NCBI GenBank assembly: GCA_025618425.1 | Contig: CM046844.1 | Location: 4,899,177 to 4,963,176 of the forward strand | DNA: 64,000 nucleotides | Reading direction: 5' to 3' | Source: Heliocidaris tuberculata | Taxonomy: Eukaryota > Echinodermata > Echinoidea > Camarodonta > Echinometridae | Part shown: one piece after another, positions 1 through 10,800 of the stretch | Numbering within the stretch: the stretch's first letter is position 1 | How the letters are laid out: every line of letters begins with the position of its first letter | The notes under the pieces: generated by a model | The model's database searches: none | Told to the model about the DNA's origin: nothing | Seen by the model: the letters and a program-made list of their open reading frames with translations, nothing else | Translations under genes and position numbers: made by a program

Positions 1-233
1 AATATATCCAAATACATATACACAAAAGCAAAAAAAAAAAAAAAAAAAAAAAAAAACCCGTTAAATAGGTAATAATACAAAATTACAGTATAGCTATATC
101 CTTTTATATGTATCGACACACTTCAGAAACTCCAAAAGGCTCAAATGATTTTGTTTTTTGCGTTGGAGCATTCGTTTAAGCGTAAGATCATTCATACAAA
201 CATCGATCTCTTTACAAAAGGCCTGTCTTGAAC
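1..233 (-). mobile_element. 3' end fragment of a LINE (same family as 36768-37157)
   Basis: This segment is a near copy of 36768-37020: both have an A-rich run, then the same stretch reading through CAAAATTACAGTATAGC and CTCAAATGATTTTGTTTT. In the second copy the minus strand encodes the C-terminal zinc-knuckle part of a LINE ORF2, so this is the same 3' end cut short. Homology stops near 233, just after AAAAGGCCTGTCTTG. It continues off the left edge. Pairwise similarity is seen directly; the LINE assignment comes from the second copy. Confidence 0.7.
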
Positions 234-1728
234 TGCCCAGTGGAGGCTATTTATTGCCTGCGGATCGAGGGATCCGATTGCAGCCTGATATTGGCGCCTG
301 TCGGAAATGCCCGCGAATTCTATTCACGGCTGCATTCTCATTCTGGTCACTGGTGGCGCTATAATTCCCCTAAACAGAGAAAGCACCGGACGGTGCCATT
401 GTTTTCTCTGAATAAAGGACAAGGGCCAGATTTTCCGCTGAATGATTGCTACCCTTAGAGCCGGTATTTAGTGAAGTATCAGCGACACTTTCATATGAAT
501 ACTAAGCATATTGTTTGGGGGCGCTGTCGGTATTAAGGGCCAAATCTATTTCAAATCGTAAACAATCGTAGGACTGCTCTGACGTCACTACGGAGCCGAT
601 TTGGACTTTCCTCCGACTAGAAAGCTCGCAATAGGCCACATTTTCGGTTTTACTAACCAAATGACTATTGAGAACCTCATTCAAGAATATTTTTTTTGGT
701 TAAAATTTTTCATAAAACGCTATTACATTTTCTTTCGAAAAGGGATCGCAGACCGATAATACGGTAAAGTGTGCGTTTGGCTTTACAATTCATGTGCAAA
801 TTTATTCATGGAAATCACAATTACATAACTCTCCAAATATTTCAGCAAAAATAGAAGACAATAATGATTTTCTAATGGTTATTAACAAGATCGCGTAAGG
901 TTGCACGAATTTTAGTGCAAATTTTATCACTTTTTCAAACTTTTTGATGTTTTGTGGAATCCAGGTTACTCGAATCACAAATATAACTCTCTAATTACAG
1001 ATTCTTTATTTATTCCTAATTATTCAGAAAAAAGTTTTTTAGTTTATCCTTGCATGATGTCTAATTCAAAAGGTATGCTAAACACGGAATTTCATCAAAA
1101 ATCCAAGATGGCCGCCAATGTAGCCGATTTTGAAACCAATGTGATACGATCTGGCAATGGCAACATAAAAATTCGTTAACTAGACACTTCAGGCATTACC
1201 GAAAATTTGATTTAAAAAATATATCTCCATGGTGCGCATGGGGACCCTCTTTCTGACTAGACTATTGCTCTGCAATCATCACACTATGTTTTTCATTATT
1301 ACGAAAACCAAAGCACCATGGTAGAAGTAAATTCATCATCATCACATTCCATCTCACATTCGTGAAATGGAAAAAAATAATCTAATTCAATGAAAGATGC
1401 AACGTTCCATTAAACTCTGCTATATACCTTGTTGAATTGGGCAGTTGTATCTTTGACCTCATTAAATAGTATTACCTTCTCACTCAAAAACACGAATAAA
1501 AATTTTGTATAACCTACGTGGGCTACTCTGAATAAAAAAAAACAAGCAAACGAGTTTCCATATTGACAAGACTCACTTTTACATGGTGATGATAATTCAG
1601 ACTATAATTCGGAAAAGGTCATAAACTAGAATGAAAATGAAATCGCTTTAAATTAGTCCCTTACAGTGGCAAACGTGGCATGGGTCCAGCAACGGAAGGG
1701 CTTTGGTCTTATTCCATGTACTATATGT
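234..1728. other. No recognisable gene
   Basis: AT-rich sequence with only short open frames that show no family motif, no splice-framed exon and no repeat partner that I could find inside the window. Confidence 0.5.
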
Positions 1729-1812
1729 CGATGACATTGTCATCTTGCATTTCAATTCAATTCAATATTGAATCATTGAATTGAGTTAAAATGCGAGATG
1801 ACAATGTCATCG
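1729..1812. repeat. Short inverted repeat (hairpin)
   Basis: CGATGACATTGTCATCTTGC on the left is mirrored by the complementary GATGACAATGTCATCG on the right. The centre is itself rich in CAATT/AATTG palindromes, so almost the whole 84 bp can fold. The arms also contain the smaller palindrome TGACATTGTCA. Function unknown. Confidence 0.75.
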
Positions 1813-2246
1813 AGTTGCTTTTCCACTTCTCCCTTTCTTTATCTCTCTTTATCTATATTTCCGTTTTCTTTTCTTTTTCCTCATTCGATTTTTTTGGGGG
1901 ATGGGGCACACACCCCTCTGTACCCCATGCCTCAGTAAGTAAGGCCTTTACAATTGCACACGGTTAATTCCAGTGTAACGGACATAATATTCAGACTTAT
2001 TTTTGTTGTTGTTATTTAAGACATCTTCATACAAAATCAAGAGTCCTAAAACATATTGCAGTAAGTGATTCAGATACATTTGACTATCAGGAACATACAC
2101 AGCAAATTGCACAGTATTTCACTTAATAATCGAAGAGAAAAATGACATTTTGTAACCGTAACGGACATGACACAAAATGGACAAGGACTTTTTACTCCCG
2201 TAAACAGCTTGAAAAGTATGTGAAGTTTAGGGTCCAATGAGTCTTA

Positions 2247-2663
2247 TTATTTAGATATTAAAAGAAGGAAATTATCACACTCAAACACTATGAGCGGCGA
2301 ATGCTTGCGAACATGGCGAATTTTGGGTTTCGTCAGGGTTTTTTCTTGTCGCATAGAAATTTTGAACATGTTCATTTTTTTCGAATTTATTTTTCCGGAA
2401 ACCTTTTGCAAGCGTTTGCAAAACAGTCGTAAGCGTTTGCAAACGGTTTTAAGAAGGGTCGCTATTAAAGTTATTTTTGATTCGTCAGTGCTAGAGACCA
2501 CGTGACCATTGTTCCTCTTTGAAATCGACCCAATGAGACCATTTGCCATTCTCTTCTGTTGCACGAAAGCTGCAGCAACAGCCAGGCAAAGCAATTCTTC
2601 AAGGGCAGCAGCACGTTGGGCCTCTTCCTGGCAGAAATTGATTTCAATATTCTCGAAATCCAT
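2247..2663 (-). CDS. Uncharacterised ORF inside the TIR element
   Basis: A 138-residue open frame starts in the middle of the TIR element and runs out through its left end. The first 45 residues look protein-like: an acidic start (MDFENIEINF), then an Ala/Leu-rich helix, then a basic stretch with QQKR. The C-terminal part is low-complexity Lys-rich and is translated from the TIR itself, so the true coding part is probably the first third, as an exon of a transposase gene or a relic. I recognise no family. A shadow ORF overlaps on the other strand. Confidence that it is expressed is low. Confidence 0.3.
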   Translation of the reverse strand: MDFENIEINFCQEEAQRAAALEELLCLAVAAAFVQQKRMANGLIGSISKRNNGHVVSSTDESKITLIATLLKTVCKRLRLFCKRLQKVSGKINSKKMNMFKISMRQEKTLTKPKIRHVRKHSPLIVFECDNFLLLISK

Positions 2664-3076
2664 CTTAAAAAGTAAGTCTTTTGAGATCTATCTTCGACGG
2701 TTGTCAGAAGAAATCTGAATGCTGGGGAAGGTTTGCTCACTCTTTTATAGGGTTGGGTTGATCGATTCGCCTGGTACTTGTGTGACCAGGAGTTGGCAAA
2801 AGGTCCCAAACGTTCAAACATTGGCAAAATATTGGCAAATAGTTGCTAATCTTCCTCAAAACTGTCGCTAACATTTGCCTACAGTCATTTATAGTCGCCA
2901 ATTGTCTTTGGCAAACACTTTTAAAACATTCGCGCGAAAGTCGCTAAGCGTCGCTAAAAGTCTCTCAATGTCGCTAATGACCACTGATGGCAGAGGCGAA
3001 CCCTGATTTTCACCAACGTTCGTCAGAAAAGTTGGTGAATCCAAAAATCGCAACGTTCGTAAGCATTCGCCGCTCA
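2291..3076. mobile_element. DNA transposon with about 40-bp terminal inverted repeats, probably non-autonomous
   Basis: The left end TGAGCGGCGAATGCTTGCGA is matched in inverse orientation by the right end (GTTCGTAAGCATTCGCCGCTCA), with similarity continuing through GCGAATTTTGG. Subterminal DNA repeats short motifs: GCGTTTGCAAA on the left and GTCGCTAA several times on the right. Such subterminal repeats are typical of transposase-binding regions. I found no clear target-site duplication. PIF/Harbinger is a possibility from the general style, but the superfamily is not established. Confidence 0.65.
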
Positions 3077-3079
3077 GTG

Positions 3080-4129
3080 AGGTGCACGGTTCCTTGTCAA
3101 AGCTAAAAATTTAGCGTAATGGACATGACAGGTTGTGCGTAACGGAGAAAACAAATTTGTCCGCTTTTTATAAAAAAGCTTTGCTTTAAAATGTTCATTG
3201 GGTCATGCGAACCTCCTATCGTTAATCTTTGTGCCATTTATCACAACTTGCTTTAAAAAAAAAATTTGAAGTGCTTGTGGTGTGACCAAATAGAGGATTT
3301 ATTTGACCAATATTTTTGCCACATTTTACTCCAAAAAATTAGTTATTTTTAAAGAATGCCAAAATTTACTTCCATCCCATTAATATACCAGTCAAATTAA
3401 AGAACTAAATTTGTCATGGTAGCACAAAATATTTCTAGAGTTATCGCTAATTTCATGATTTTCGGCAAGTGAACATTTTCCGTTGAATTATCCATACCTT
3501 GTTTCTCACAAATCAGTTATGTGACCATTATGTATAACCAGTCTGTTTTCATGCCACATAATAATATATCTATATCTCTGGCGTATCTCTAGAAAAAAAT
3601 AAAAATGGGAAACTACTAACCCAACGGGTTCTTCTATTGCGAGCTTTCCAACCGATTAAGCAGGCGGGCCAGATGAATACCTGAATGACATGAAAACAGG
3701 ATATAAAATATGTTGAATTATAGGATGATACTCTAGGAGGATCAAATATTACTTCATCTATTAAGTTTCTTTATGAAACGAAGGACTGAGTGAAAAGACA
3801 GTCAAATCCTTTATCTTCTCAGAAACCTTCATCTACGATTTTTTAAAAAGTATTACAGTGTATTATAGAAATATATAGCCTATGCACAAGTCAACCAATG
3901 GGACAGTATTTTTTTTTCAGGCTGCAATGTTATACCAGCTGCCTTTAAACCTTTAACCAAGTCAGTGGTCAAACAGATTATTAGGCGGCTTTACAATATC
4001 CTGTTCAGTCAATCCGCAGTGAAATAATTCCTTTTATTCATGCATATGCATGAGCGGTTGGTACTTACATATACAATGAGTGATGCATGGGGTTGTTCCA
4101 ATTTTTGATTTTGTCGCGTAGAATAGCTC
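3080..4129. other. No recognisable gene
   Basis: AT-rich sequence. I see no exon with convincing splice borders, no RNA gene and no repeat partner. Confidence 0.45.
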
Positions 4130-4940
4130 AGTTAATAATAATAATAGAGAATACTTATTAAGCGCATAATAACTCGGATTGTTCTCTATGCGCTTTACAT
4201 TCATTTTTGAAAATACATGCATACATATATATCATAATAACATTTCAAATGGGAACATAGAATAAATTTAATACATGTAAGAACAATTAGATCAAGAATT
4301 TATAAATCAAGGCATCAATCATTAGCTAATTGTACAATTAGCCTGTATTATGAAAGTCATCCACCCTGTGGAACCAAACACCAACCAGCTCGAGGAAAGT
4401 GCACGTATAGGACGGTCTCAAGAACACCTTGAAAACAAATAAGTCTTCAAGGCACTTCTGAATCCGTCAATGCTCTCAATCCCCCGAAGCTGGTCAGGAA
4501 GCCGATTCCACAAGGTAGGTGCTGCTGTTGAAAATGCACGATTGCCATATGTTTGAGTAGATGTAGAAGGAACAGTAAGTAAATTCTTAGCGGAGGAACG
4601 GAGATTTCTAGCAGGTATATATGGAGTAATGATATCAAAGAGGTAAATTGGGGATTTGTGGGTAACAACTTTGTGACACAACATTATAATTTTTTACACG
4701 TTCAACAAGTTCGCAGCGCTATTTTGTACAATTTGCAATTTTTTGATATCTTTCTCAGGTAAACCAAAAAGAAGAGAATTACAACAATCAATTCTGGAAG
4801 AAACGAATGCATGAATAAGTTTCTCAGTGGTTTTTTTTATCAAGGAAATTCCTTATCTGCCCGATTTTTCTAATTGCTGACATTGCTGAACGACATGTAA
4901 TTTTGAGATGGTTTGCAATATGTATACCAATATCCTGTTC
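4130..4940 (-). mobile_element. CR1/Jockey-type LINE, 5'-truncated 3' part
   Basis: The minus strand carries the end of a LINE ORF2, then a 3' region with AAGCGC/GCGCTTTAC motifs and a terminal (TTA)n-like run near 4130-4150. That layout is usual for these LINEs. The 5' end is truncated inside the reverse transcriptase thumb region, about 800 bp before the tail, as expected for an incomplete reverse-transcription insertion. Confidence 0.75.
4418..4930 (-). pseudogene. LINE ORF2 C-terminal fragment
   Basis: The downstream open frame (4418-4684) contains PARNLRSSAKNLL, YGNRAFSTAAPTLWNRLPDQ and FRSALKTYLF. This is the standard C-terminal signature of CR1/Jockey-type LINE reverse transcriptases (R.LRSS...YG.RAFS.AAP.LWN.LP...FK..LKT.LF). 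Upstream, another frame reads LIHAFVSSRIDCCNSLLFGL and KDIKKLQIVQNSAA, matching the preceding LIHAFVTSRLDYCN...LQ.VQN.AAR block. Further up, AMSAIRKIGQIRNFLD fits the block before that. The frames do not join, so it is a relic with at least one frameshift and a stop. It cannot encode a working enzyme. Confidence 0.8.
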
Positions 4941-5404
4941 GTGCGGTTTTGGAGAGGGATGTTCGGGCTTGCAAACTGGCAAAATGGTTTTTTTCTCTTT
5001 GAGGAACTGTGCTATTTTTCAAAATTAAATTACTTTTGCGTCAACAAAATTTAATTATCTGTAGAAAGAGCAGATTTTCTTTTCCTTAATGGTGTCAGAA
5101 TCAAATAATTATGAGGCGTACCAGGGTCAGGAACACGCGAAAACCATGTGTATGTCGATTAAAACAATTTGAATTAGCGGAGACTTCCCGATGTACCTCC
5201 TTTTAATGTCTTCCCTGTGAGATCTCAAGTCACACAAAGTTTCTTTATCGCTGGTCGAGCATTCTTTCTTAAGCTGAGCTAGGAAAATTCGATATTTTAG
5301 AGATTGTATTGGTCAGGAAACCTCACACACACGCATACACACGCACACTTACATACATCTCATAATAACTGATCTTACATACTAGGTGCATTATACAAGC
5401 AATG

Positions 5405-5690
5405 AGTCTTTACATTTGCGGTTGATATGTTATGACATTTGAGGTAAAAATTGAAATGTTTACATTTGTCATGTTTGTAGGCGAAATGTTTTTTCATTAA
5501 GTTTGTGGTTAAACATATTTTTACAATTTGTGAGCGAAATTTTTTACATTTGTGGTTATTTTTACACTTGTGGTTGACATGTTATGACATTTGTGGTTAT
5601 TTTGACATTTGCGGGTGCAATGTGTTTACATTTGTGGTTGTTTTTATATTTGTGGTAGATTTTTACATTTGTGGGCTCTACACCCCTCCC
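5405..5690. repeat. Degenerate minisatellite of TTTGTGGTT-TTTTACA units
   Basis: The motif ACATTTGTGGTTG... recurs roughly every 20-35 bases as TTTACATTTGTGG, GACATTTGTGG, TATATTTGTGG and so on. Spacing and sequence are irregular. The open frames here are products of this repeat and are not genes. Confidence 0.6.
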
Positions 5691-5699
5691 ACACCAGGG

Positions 5700-7500
5700 A
5701 CTTTTTCAAAAAGTCTGTCTATAATACTTGTATTTTAGGGCATCCCAATATTGTTTTTAATAGAAAGAAGGAATGCACGGATCTACGCCAATGGACGTAA
5801 CCCCTGAATTGAGAATATAAATGCGAGCGTGTGTGTGTGTGTGTGTGTACTTGGGTTTTTACAGACGTGTATCAATCAGATATGATTCTTTACGTCTGGG
5901 ACCGACCTTTAACGTCACCATCCGAAAGACGTGACTCAGTCTCGAACCTGGGTCCCCTGAATCAATTTATAACTTCCACTGTTAGCTGCATTACAGGCGC
6001 ACGCCACAACGCCCAATTTTCTTCGATATTTTCGCATTGAAAATATGGCATTTCTTTTTCCTTACTTCTAATCATTAAAGAATGTGTTGATATTTCAAGA
6101 TCAAACATAATGAGTTTGGATGATTATTAGTCTTAAGTTTATGTATCATAATTCTTATTTATTTTATCCAAAATATTGGAGGGGGATGATAATACAGGCC
6201 ATCCCCCACCTCATTTGTTTTTTGGATACATACCCCCTATTCCCCCTCCACCCCCCCCCCCCCGGATCGACACCCATGGCAAAAAGACTTTTTGCTTGGT
6301 CGCTTCGCTCCCTTGCAGCTAGTTTCGTGTAAGTATGGGAAAGGGGTGGGTGTGGGGTGGGGGAAATTTCTTTTTTTTCAGGTTCTGTGGCCCCTGCCTA
6401 AATTTTGGCTTTGCCAAGGACTTAGCAAAACAATGTATAATGATATCAGTGGTGTATCTACGGGGGGCTGGGACGAACGTGCCCAGGGCGAGTCTAGAAG
6501 TGGGCTAAAAAATGCAAAAGAGAGAAAGAAAAAGAGGAGAAAATAAAGAAAATTGCGATCATTCTGGATTGTACGCCCTCAATCCGCAGGGTAAATGCAT
6601 TATAGAAATACTTTTTTTTGAGGGTTTGAAATGCCTGAACCTCGATCGCTTTGCTTCCTCTCATAATGTTGATCCACGATCTCGTAATATCGCTCCCCAG
6701 TATAGGATATAGTGTATTTTGAGGGCTCAAAATTAATAAATAATTCTTCTTGCTCGCTATCATGTAACTTTCATCATCCTCTTGTTAAAATAATATTGCG
6801 ACCCAATATAGGATTAACATGAAAAAGTTTTTAAAATGGCTTTTGCAAAGGTTTAACATCGATTTTTGATTGTTTTTTTTTTCTAAATTACTTAATGTTG
6901 CCTTTAATGTTGCGCCCCATTTGAGAAAGAAGTGAATAGAAAAAAACGTTTATCAATGTTCAAAATTCGGATCTCTAACCCTCGATCGCAGTGCTCAATT
7001 GCAAATTTCCCTAGGCAAATTGCATAAAAAATTGCGTTTTGGGGGATAAAAATGAAAAAAAATTTTTTTTTTTTTTTAAATCAACCGCTCGGTCGCTTTA
7101 TGATCCCTCGCTTGTACAATGACGTAGATGGGTGGGGGGGGGGGGGGCACAACTTCATTATTTCCCCCCGTACGCCATAATTCCTATATATAGGCAACTC
7201 TCTCTAAAAAATTCTGCTCACAGCAACCCCAGGGGCCTGGTGTCAAATCCTTTTTACTACACCTAGTAGTTCCGCTCACTCAACTTGCTCAACCTCTAGT
7301 TAGGCTTCATTTGTTATTCTATTCAGTTCTCCCGTGTTCATTAATATCGTTATCATCAGTATTCATTTATTTATTGTATAGTAATATTATCAGAATTACA
7401 AGCCTATTGACATTACTTAAACTAAGTATTTTGGCTGATAACTGATATTATGAGGCACAAATGCATGTATATCAAGGTTTATTAGGACTACTTAATGTAT
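5700..7500. other. Repeat-like low-complexity stretch without a gene
   Basis: It contains a (GT)n run near 5830-5848, a C-run at 6249-6264 followed by GGATCGACACCCATGG, a G-run near 7132-7147, and several T-runs. The C/G runs resemble those at the ends of the hAT-type elements elsewhere in the window, so decayed copies may be present. I could not define ends. No exon recognised. Confidence 0.4.
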
Positions 7501-7542
7501 TATGATGTACATGTATACTCACGTAGTGAATTCCTTGCTTAC

Positions 7543-7734
7543 CAAAGTTATGGACATGCCTATAGCAAAATAAAGGCTATCATCGTCATTTAATCCAAAA
7601 TTGGCAAGAAAAAAGCAGAATGTTGTGAAACTAGAGAGAAATATAATGATGCTAGCCACAATACCACGCCGTGCCCTGTACAAAGGGGCATGAGTGGTGC
7701 TCCGTTGGCTATCTTGCGACTGATCAACATCCAT
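7543..7734 (-). CDS. Putative first coding exon of a membrane protein gene
   Basis: The frame opens with ATG at 7734 (MDVDQSQDSQRSTT) and encodes 64 residues. It ends at a strong donor (TTG|GTAAGC, intron at 7542 and below), so the exon is 192 nt, phase 0. The first 25 residues are polar, with a basic YRARRG just before a hydrophobic stretch (about residues 26-48, IVASIIIFLSSF then CFFLANFG) that looks like a membrane segment. A polar LNDDDS loop follows, then the start of a second hydrophobic segment. This fits a small multi-pass protein with a cytosolic N-terminus. I found no downstream exon at lower coordinates and recognise no family. The start, the membrane segment and the donor are seen; the gene is inferred. 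Confidence 0.45.
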
Positions 7735-7976
7735 CTTGCAACACTGATGAAACTCAAAAATAGAATTTCAGCTGATTATTGTTCTTTGGTTTTATCGTTT
7801 GTTGCCTATACGACTGGTGATATAATGTACGTCGATCAGAGGCCTACATTATGACATGTAGCATGGATCTGTACAGAGATCGAATATCACCTCACAGTTG
7901 TAACGGCGCCCGGCGCCACCAGAATTGTTTATCTGGAAAGTACACGTAGCAAAATAATGATAATGAGTGGGGATTC

Positions 7977-8221
7977 CCCTTTTCAAAAATCAATATTTGA
8001 TACAATCAGAGACTGAAAATTTACGTTAGGTTGGTTTGTTTAGGCTTCAGTATGGACTTTTGTTTAAGTGTCAAAATAGAGTCTGTGCGTGTCAAAATAG
8101 TCTGCACGGACAGACTCTATTTTGACACTTAAACAAAAGTCCATACTGAAGCCTAAACTAACCAACCTAACGTAAATTTTCTGTCTCTGATTGTATCAAA
8201 TATTGATTTTTGAAAAGGGAG
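7977..8221. repeat. 245-bp fold-back: two arms of about 110 bp around a 23-bp loop
   Basis: Left arm 7977-8086 and right arm 8110-8221 are almost perfect reverse complements (for example CAATATTTGATACAATCAGA on the left, TCTGATTGTATCAAATATTG on the right). The loop repeats GTCAAAATAG. It lies directly next to the repeat beginning at 8222. Such a clean palindrome is either young or maintained. No coding content. Confidence 0.9.
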
Positions 8222-8890
8222 GAGGAGCTATAATACAGGATCTATGGAGTGCAGTCTACACTGTCTTAGTTATTATCACCCCCCCCCCCCCCCCCCACGC
8301 CATCGCCATTTGTCTCCCAAGCTTTAACCACATCATAGAGAGGTTACTGTATGAACATGCGTTGGTCTGTTTTGCCTTTCTGGGCCTGATTGCCTGGTTT
8401 GTTTTTTGCGTTTTTTGCGTTTTTTCGGGCACATGTATTGAAATATTATTTATGCATGTGTTTTAAATTTGATCTTGCCCACGAATACACTCTGTGCCCC
8501 AGCCTATTATCGTGAATGGATAGGTTATGTAATGCATGGATTATGTTGTATGAATACCTATGCAAATGAGGATCGTAATTCATAGAATAATAATTCAAAT
8601 TCCTCTGCATGGCTGAGTTCCCCCAGCTTCTTGGTGAATGTTACTTTGCACATAAAAATCTAATTATTATCACAGTGATTCATTGAGCCATTCATATAAA
8701 AACTCCATGTTTTGCCTCCATATAGCGTTGAACGCACAACGTCACTGAGTGAAAATATTGTTACCATATCAAAGCATTTGGTTACATAACTGTTTAAATT
8801 ACTTATGTTCTCAAATTGTTACTCTTCATATCTTATATTTTCTGTATGTCAGTAGTGCATACTGGACATAACATTATTCATGTCTGGAGG
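8222..8890. repeat. Dispersed repeat family copy 1, left part
   Basis: Blocks here recur at 22785-23000 and 27990-28560. Shared pieces include TCTCCCAAGCTTTAACCACM, GATCTTGCCCACGAAT, CCCATTATCGTGGATGGATA (with small changes), GTTCCCCCAGCTTCTTGGTG and GTGCATACTGGACATA followed by TCATGTCTGGAGGTAC. Homology breaks at about 8890 and resumes at 10241, so the copy is interrupted by another insertion. The copy carries a C-run at 8279-8296. No coding capacity seen. Confidence 0.7.
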
Positions 8891-10240
8891 TACTTTTTAC
8901 CCACGCCGATAAAATCGGCAGGGTTATGTAAAGGGTTCCGTATATGTTTGTATGTTTGTTTGTTTGTTTGTGTACAAGATAACTAGAGAACGGGTGAACG
9001 GATTTGCACCAAATTTTCAGGGATTGTTTGGATAGTGACAGGAAAGAATCGATTAGATTTTGGTGATGATTGGTTGATCCCTGCAAATTCTGTGTGACCT
9101 TCTAGTTTTGACTCTATTGTATAGTATATGTAAAGATCACCGTTTCGCACGTATCAGATTTAAGAAGCCGATACCGATATCCCAACAAAGCGCATCTATA
9201 GCTTAACACTGGTAATGGCGTCAGCACCATGCATTCTCAACGAAGAAGAAAAAAATGTTTTTAAGTACTGAATTATTAGTCTAGAATATCGTAAAATTGC
9301 CCGAGTAGTCCGGTGATTCTAAAAGCAATCCTTATTTGATCTAGAGACCGGTAAGAAACTTCACAGAAATGGATATTGATAGGAACAGTAAGTTTAGATT
9401 TCTCACTTGCAGCAGAAAATGCTGCGGTAGCTAATGCAGCTAGACGCCGGATCGGACGGCCCAGCGCGTACATGGCAAACGGCCAAATTTCGGGCATCGG
9501 CTCAGATTAGCCGTGAAGTTTCATTACTTTTGCATTGTGATTGTTGATTTAGAAATCATCCTAGTTAATAATGTGGATTCTCTGGGTCTTTTACTACGGA
9601 ATATCGAACATCATATTTATCAAATCTATCTGGAAAAAAAACTAGGTAGGATTTTTTATTCACTCATTCCGCCCCTTTAAAAAGCAAAGGTAGATCCTTT
9701 CCGTGTGCTCTAGATCGAACGTTGGACTAAATTAATGTTGGCCTAGATTTAATTTCAGACCTATATGAACATACTACCTCATAACACCTGTAAAATTACA
9801 CTTCGAATGATGCCTACTGACTTTATTTCTCACGGCTAATCCCCCAAATTTCCCGTATCTAGCATACAAGTAGCAACACCAGGACCAACACCGAACGTGA
9901 AATGAAAATTTCTTAATCCCTAGGGTATAGTGTTAGTGAACGGAATTTTGTACATGAAATTAAACACCGGCTGCCGAGCTCGGTTCAGCAGACAACATCT
10001 GACAAAAATTAAACACAGAAAATCAGAGGTCAACACCTAACACCGACTGATTTTTTTCTCATTTCATAGTCGGTGTTAGATCATGATTTCGCGGCAAAAT
10101 AAACACTAACCACAAACACCAACACCGAGCGTGAAATCACCCAATGTAGATTTCAGTTTTGACCCCATAGTATAGTATTGCAACTACTCTGTAGCACCGC
10201 CAAGGCGTGGGTCTGCCGCCTTTGACGGCCCCTCTAGTTT
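8891..10240. mobile_element. 1.35-kb insertion inside the dispersed repeat
   Basis: The repeat copy at 28010-28740 runs without a break from TGGAGGTACTTTG into TTGCTATTATATGCAACAAT. Here the two halves (ending about 8890 and starting about 10241) are separated by 1350 bp, so this block was inserted later or lost there. It begins ACCCACGCCGATAAAATCGG and ends near CCGCCAAGGCGTGGGTCTGC, so ACCCACGCC / GGCGTGGGT form an imperfect inverted pair close to the ends. The left end includes a (TTTG)n run and ACAAGATAACTAGAGAACGG. No transposase recognised. Confidence 0.55.
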
Positions 10241-10270
10241 TTTTTTGCTATTGGTATGCAACAATGTTGC

Positions 10271-10313
<43 letters not shown>

Positions 10314-10405
10314 TAATGAACGTAATAAGATACGGCTGTAGGAAACGGACAGCCGATTTTGTTTCTACATAATTGTAAAACACTGCCATTTATTATATGA
10401 TCAAC
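10241..10405. repeat. Dispersed repeat copy 1, right part, with (TA)n microsatellite
   Basis: It matches 28560-28740: TATGCAACAATGTT, then GTAGGAAACGGACARCCGA, then GCCA..TATTA. A (TA)n run at about 10276-10312 sits in the middle of this copy and is absent from the other. Confidence 0.65.
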
Positions 10406-10409
10406 CTAG

Positions 10410-10554
10410 GCCCTCTTGTATAAAAAGTTGCGATTAAACGCAACTCAAAAAATTAAACGCAAGTCCCAAATACGCGATCCTGATTGGTTGAAAATCGAGT
10501 TGCGTTTAATTTTCTGAGCTGCGTTTAATCGTAACTTTTTATGCAAGAGGGCCC
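10410..10554. mobile_element. GGGCC-ended fold-back MITE, copy 1
   Basis: The element starts GGCCCTCTTGTATAAAAAGT and ends with the reverse complement (ACTTTTTATGCAAGAGGGCC). The internal halves (TTGCGATTAAACGCAACTC and mates) also pair. The middle has CTGATTGGTTGAAAATC, holding an ATTGG (CCAAT-box-like) core. Related copies lie at 32418-32565 and 45908-46054. It has no coding capacity. Confidence 0.85.
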
Positions 10555-10800
10555 AGGGGAGGATTTCACTATAACGCTTGCGATGCATCGTTAACCCTTT
10601 GTAAGGGCTTGAACCCATCGTAAGAGCCTGAACCCATCGCCCGTGGACGATGGGTTGCTTTTCGATTTCACAAAGCTCCTGCGAAGGGTTTACCCGTCGC
10701 AAACCCATCGCAACGCGGCGGATGCTCAGAGGGTGATCGCAGACTCATCGTAGGGCTGCGATGGGTTCAAAAAGTTAACTTCCTGTCCCAACGGAGCGTG
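10555..10800. repeat. Repeat rich in GATGGGTT / AACCCATCG motifs
   Basis: It starts AGGGGAGGATTTCAC, whose reverse complement GTGAAATCCTCCCC closes a related sequence at 22165-22283. Inside, AACCCATCG, GATGGGTT and CGATGGGTTC recur five or more times in both orientations, so the DNA can fold in several ways. It is probably a non-autonomous element; ends not defined. Confidence 0.5.
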
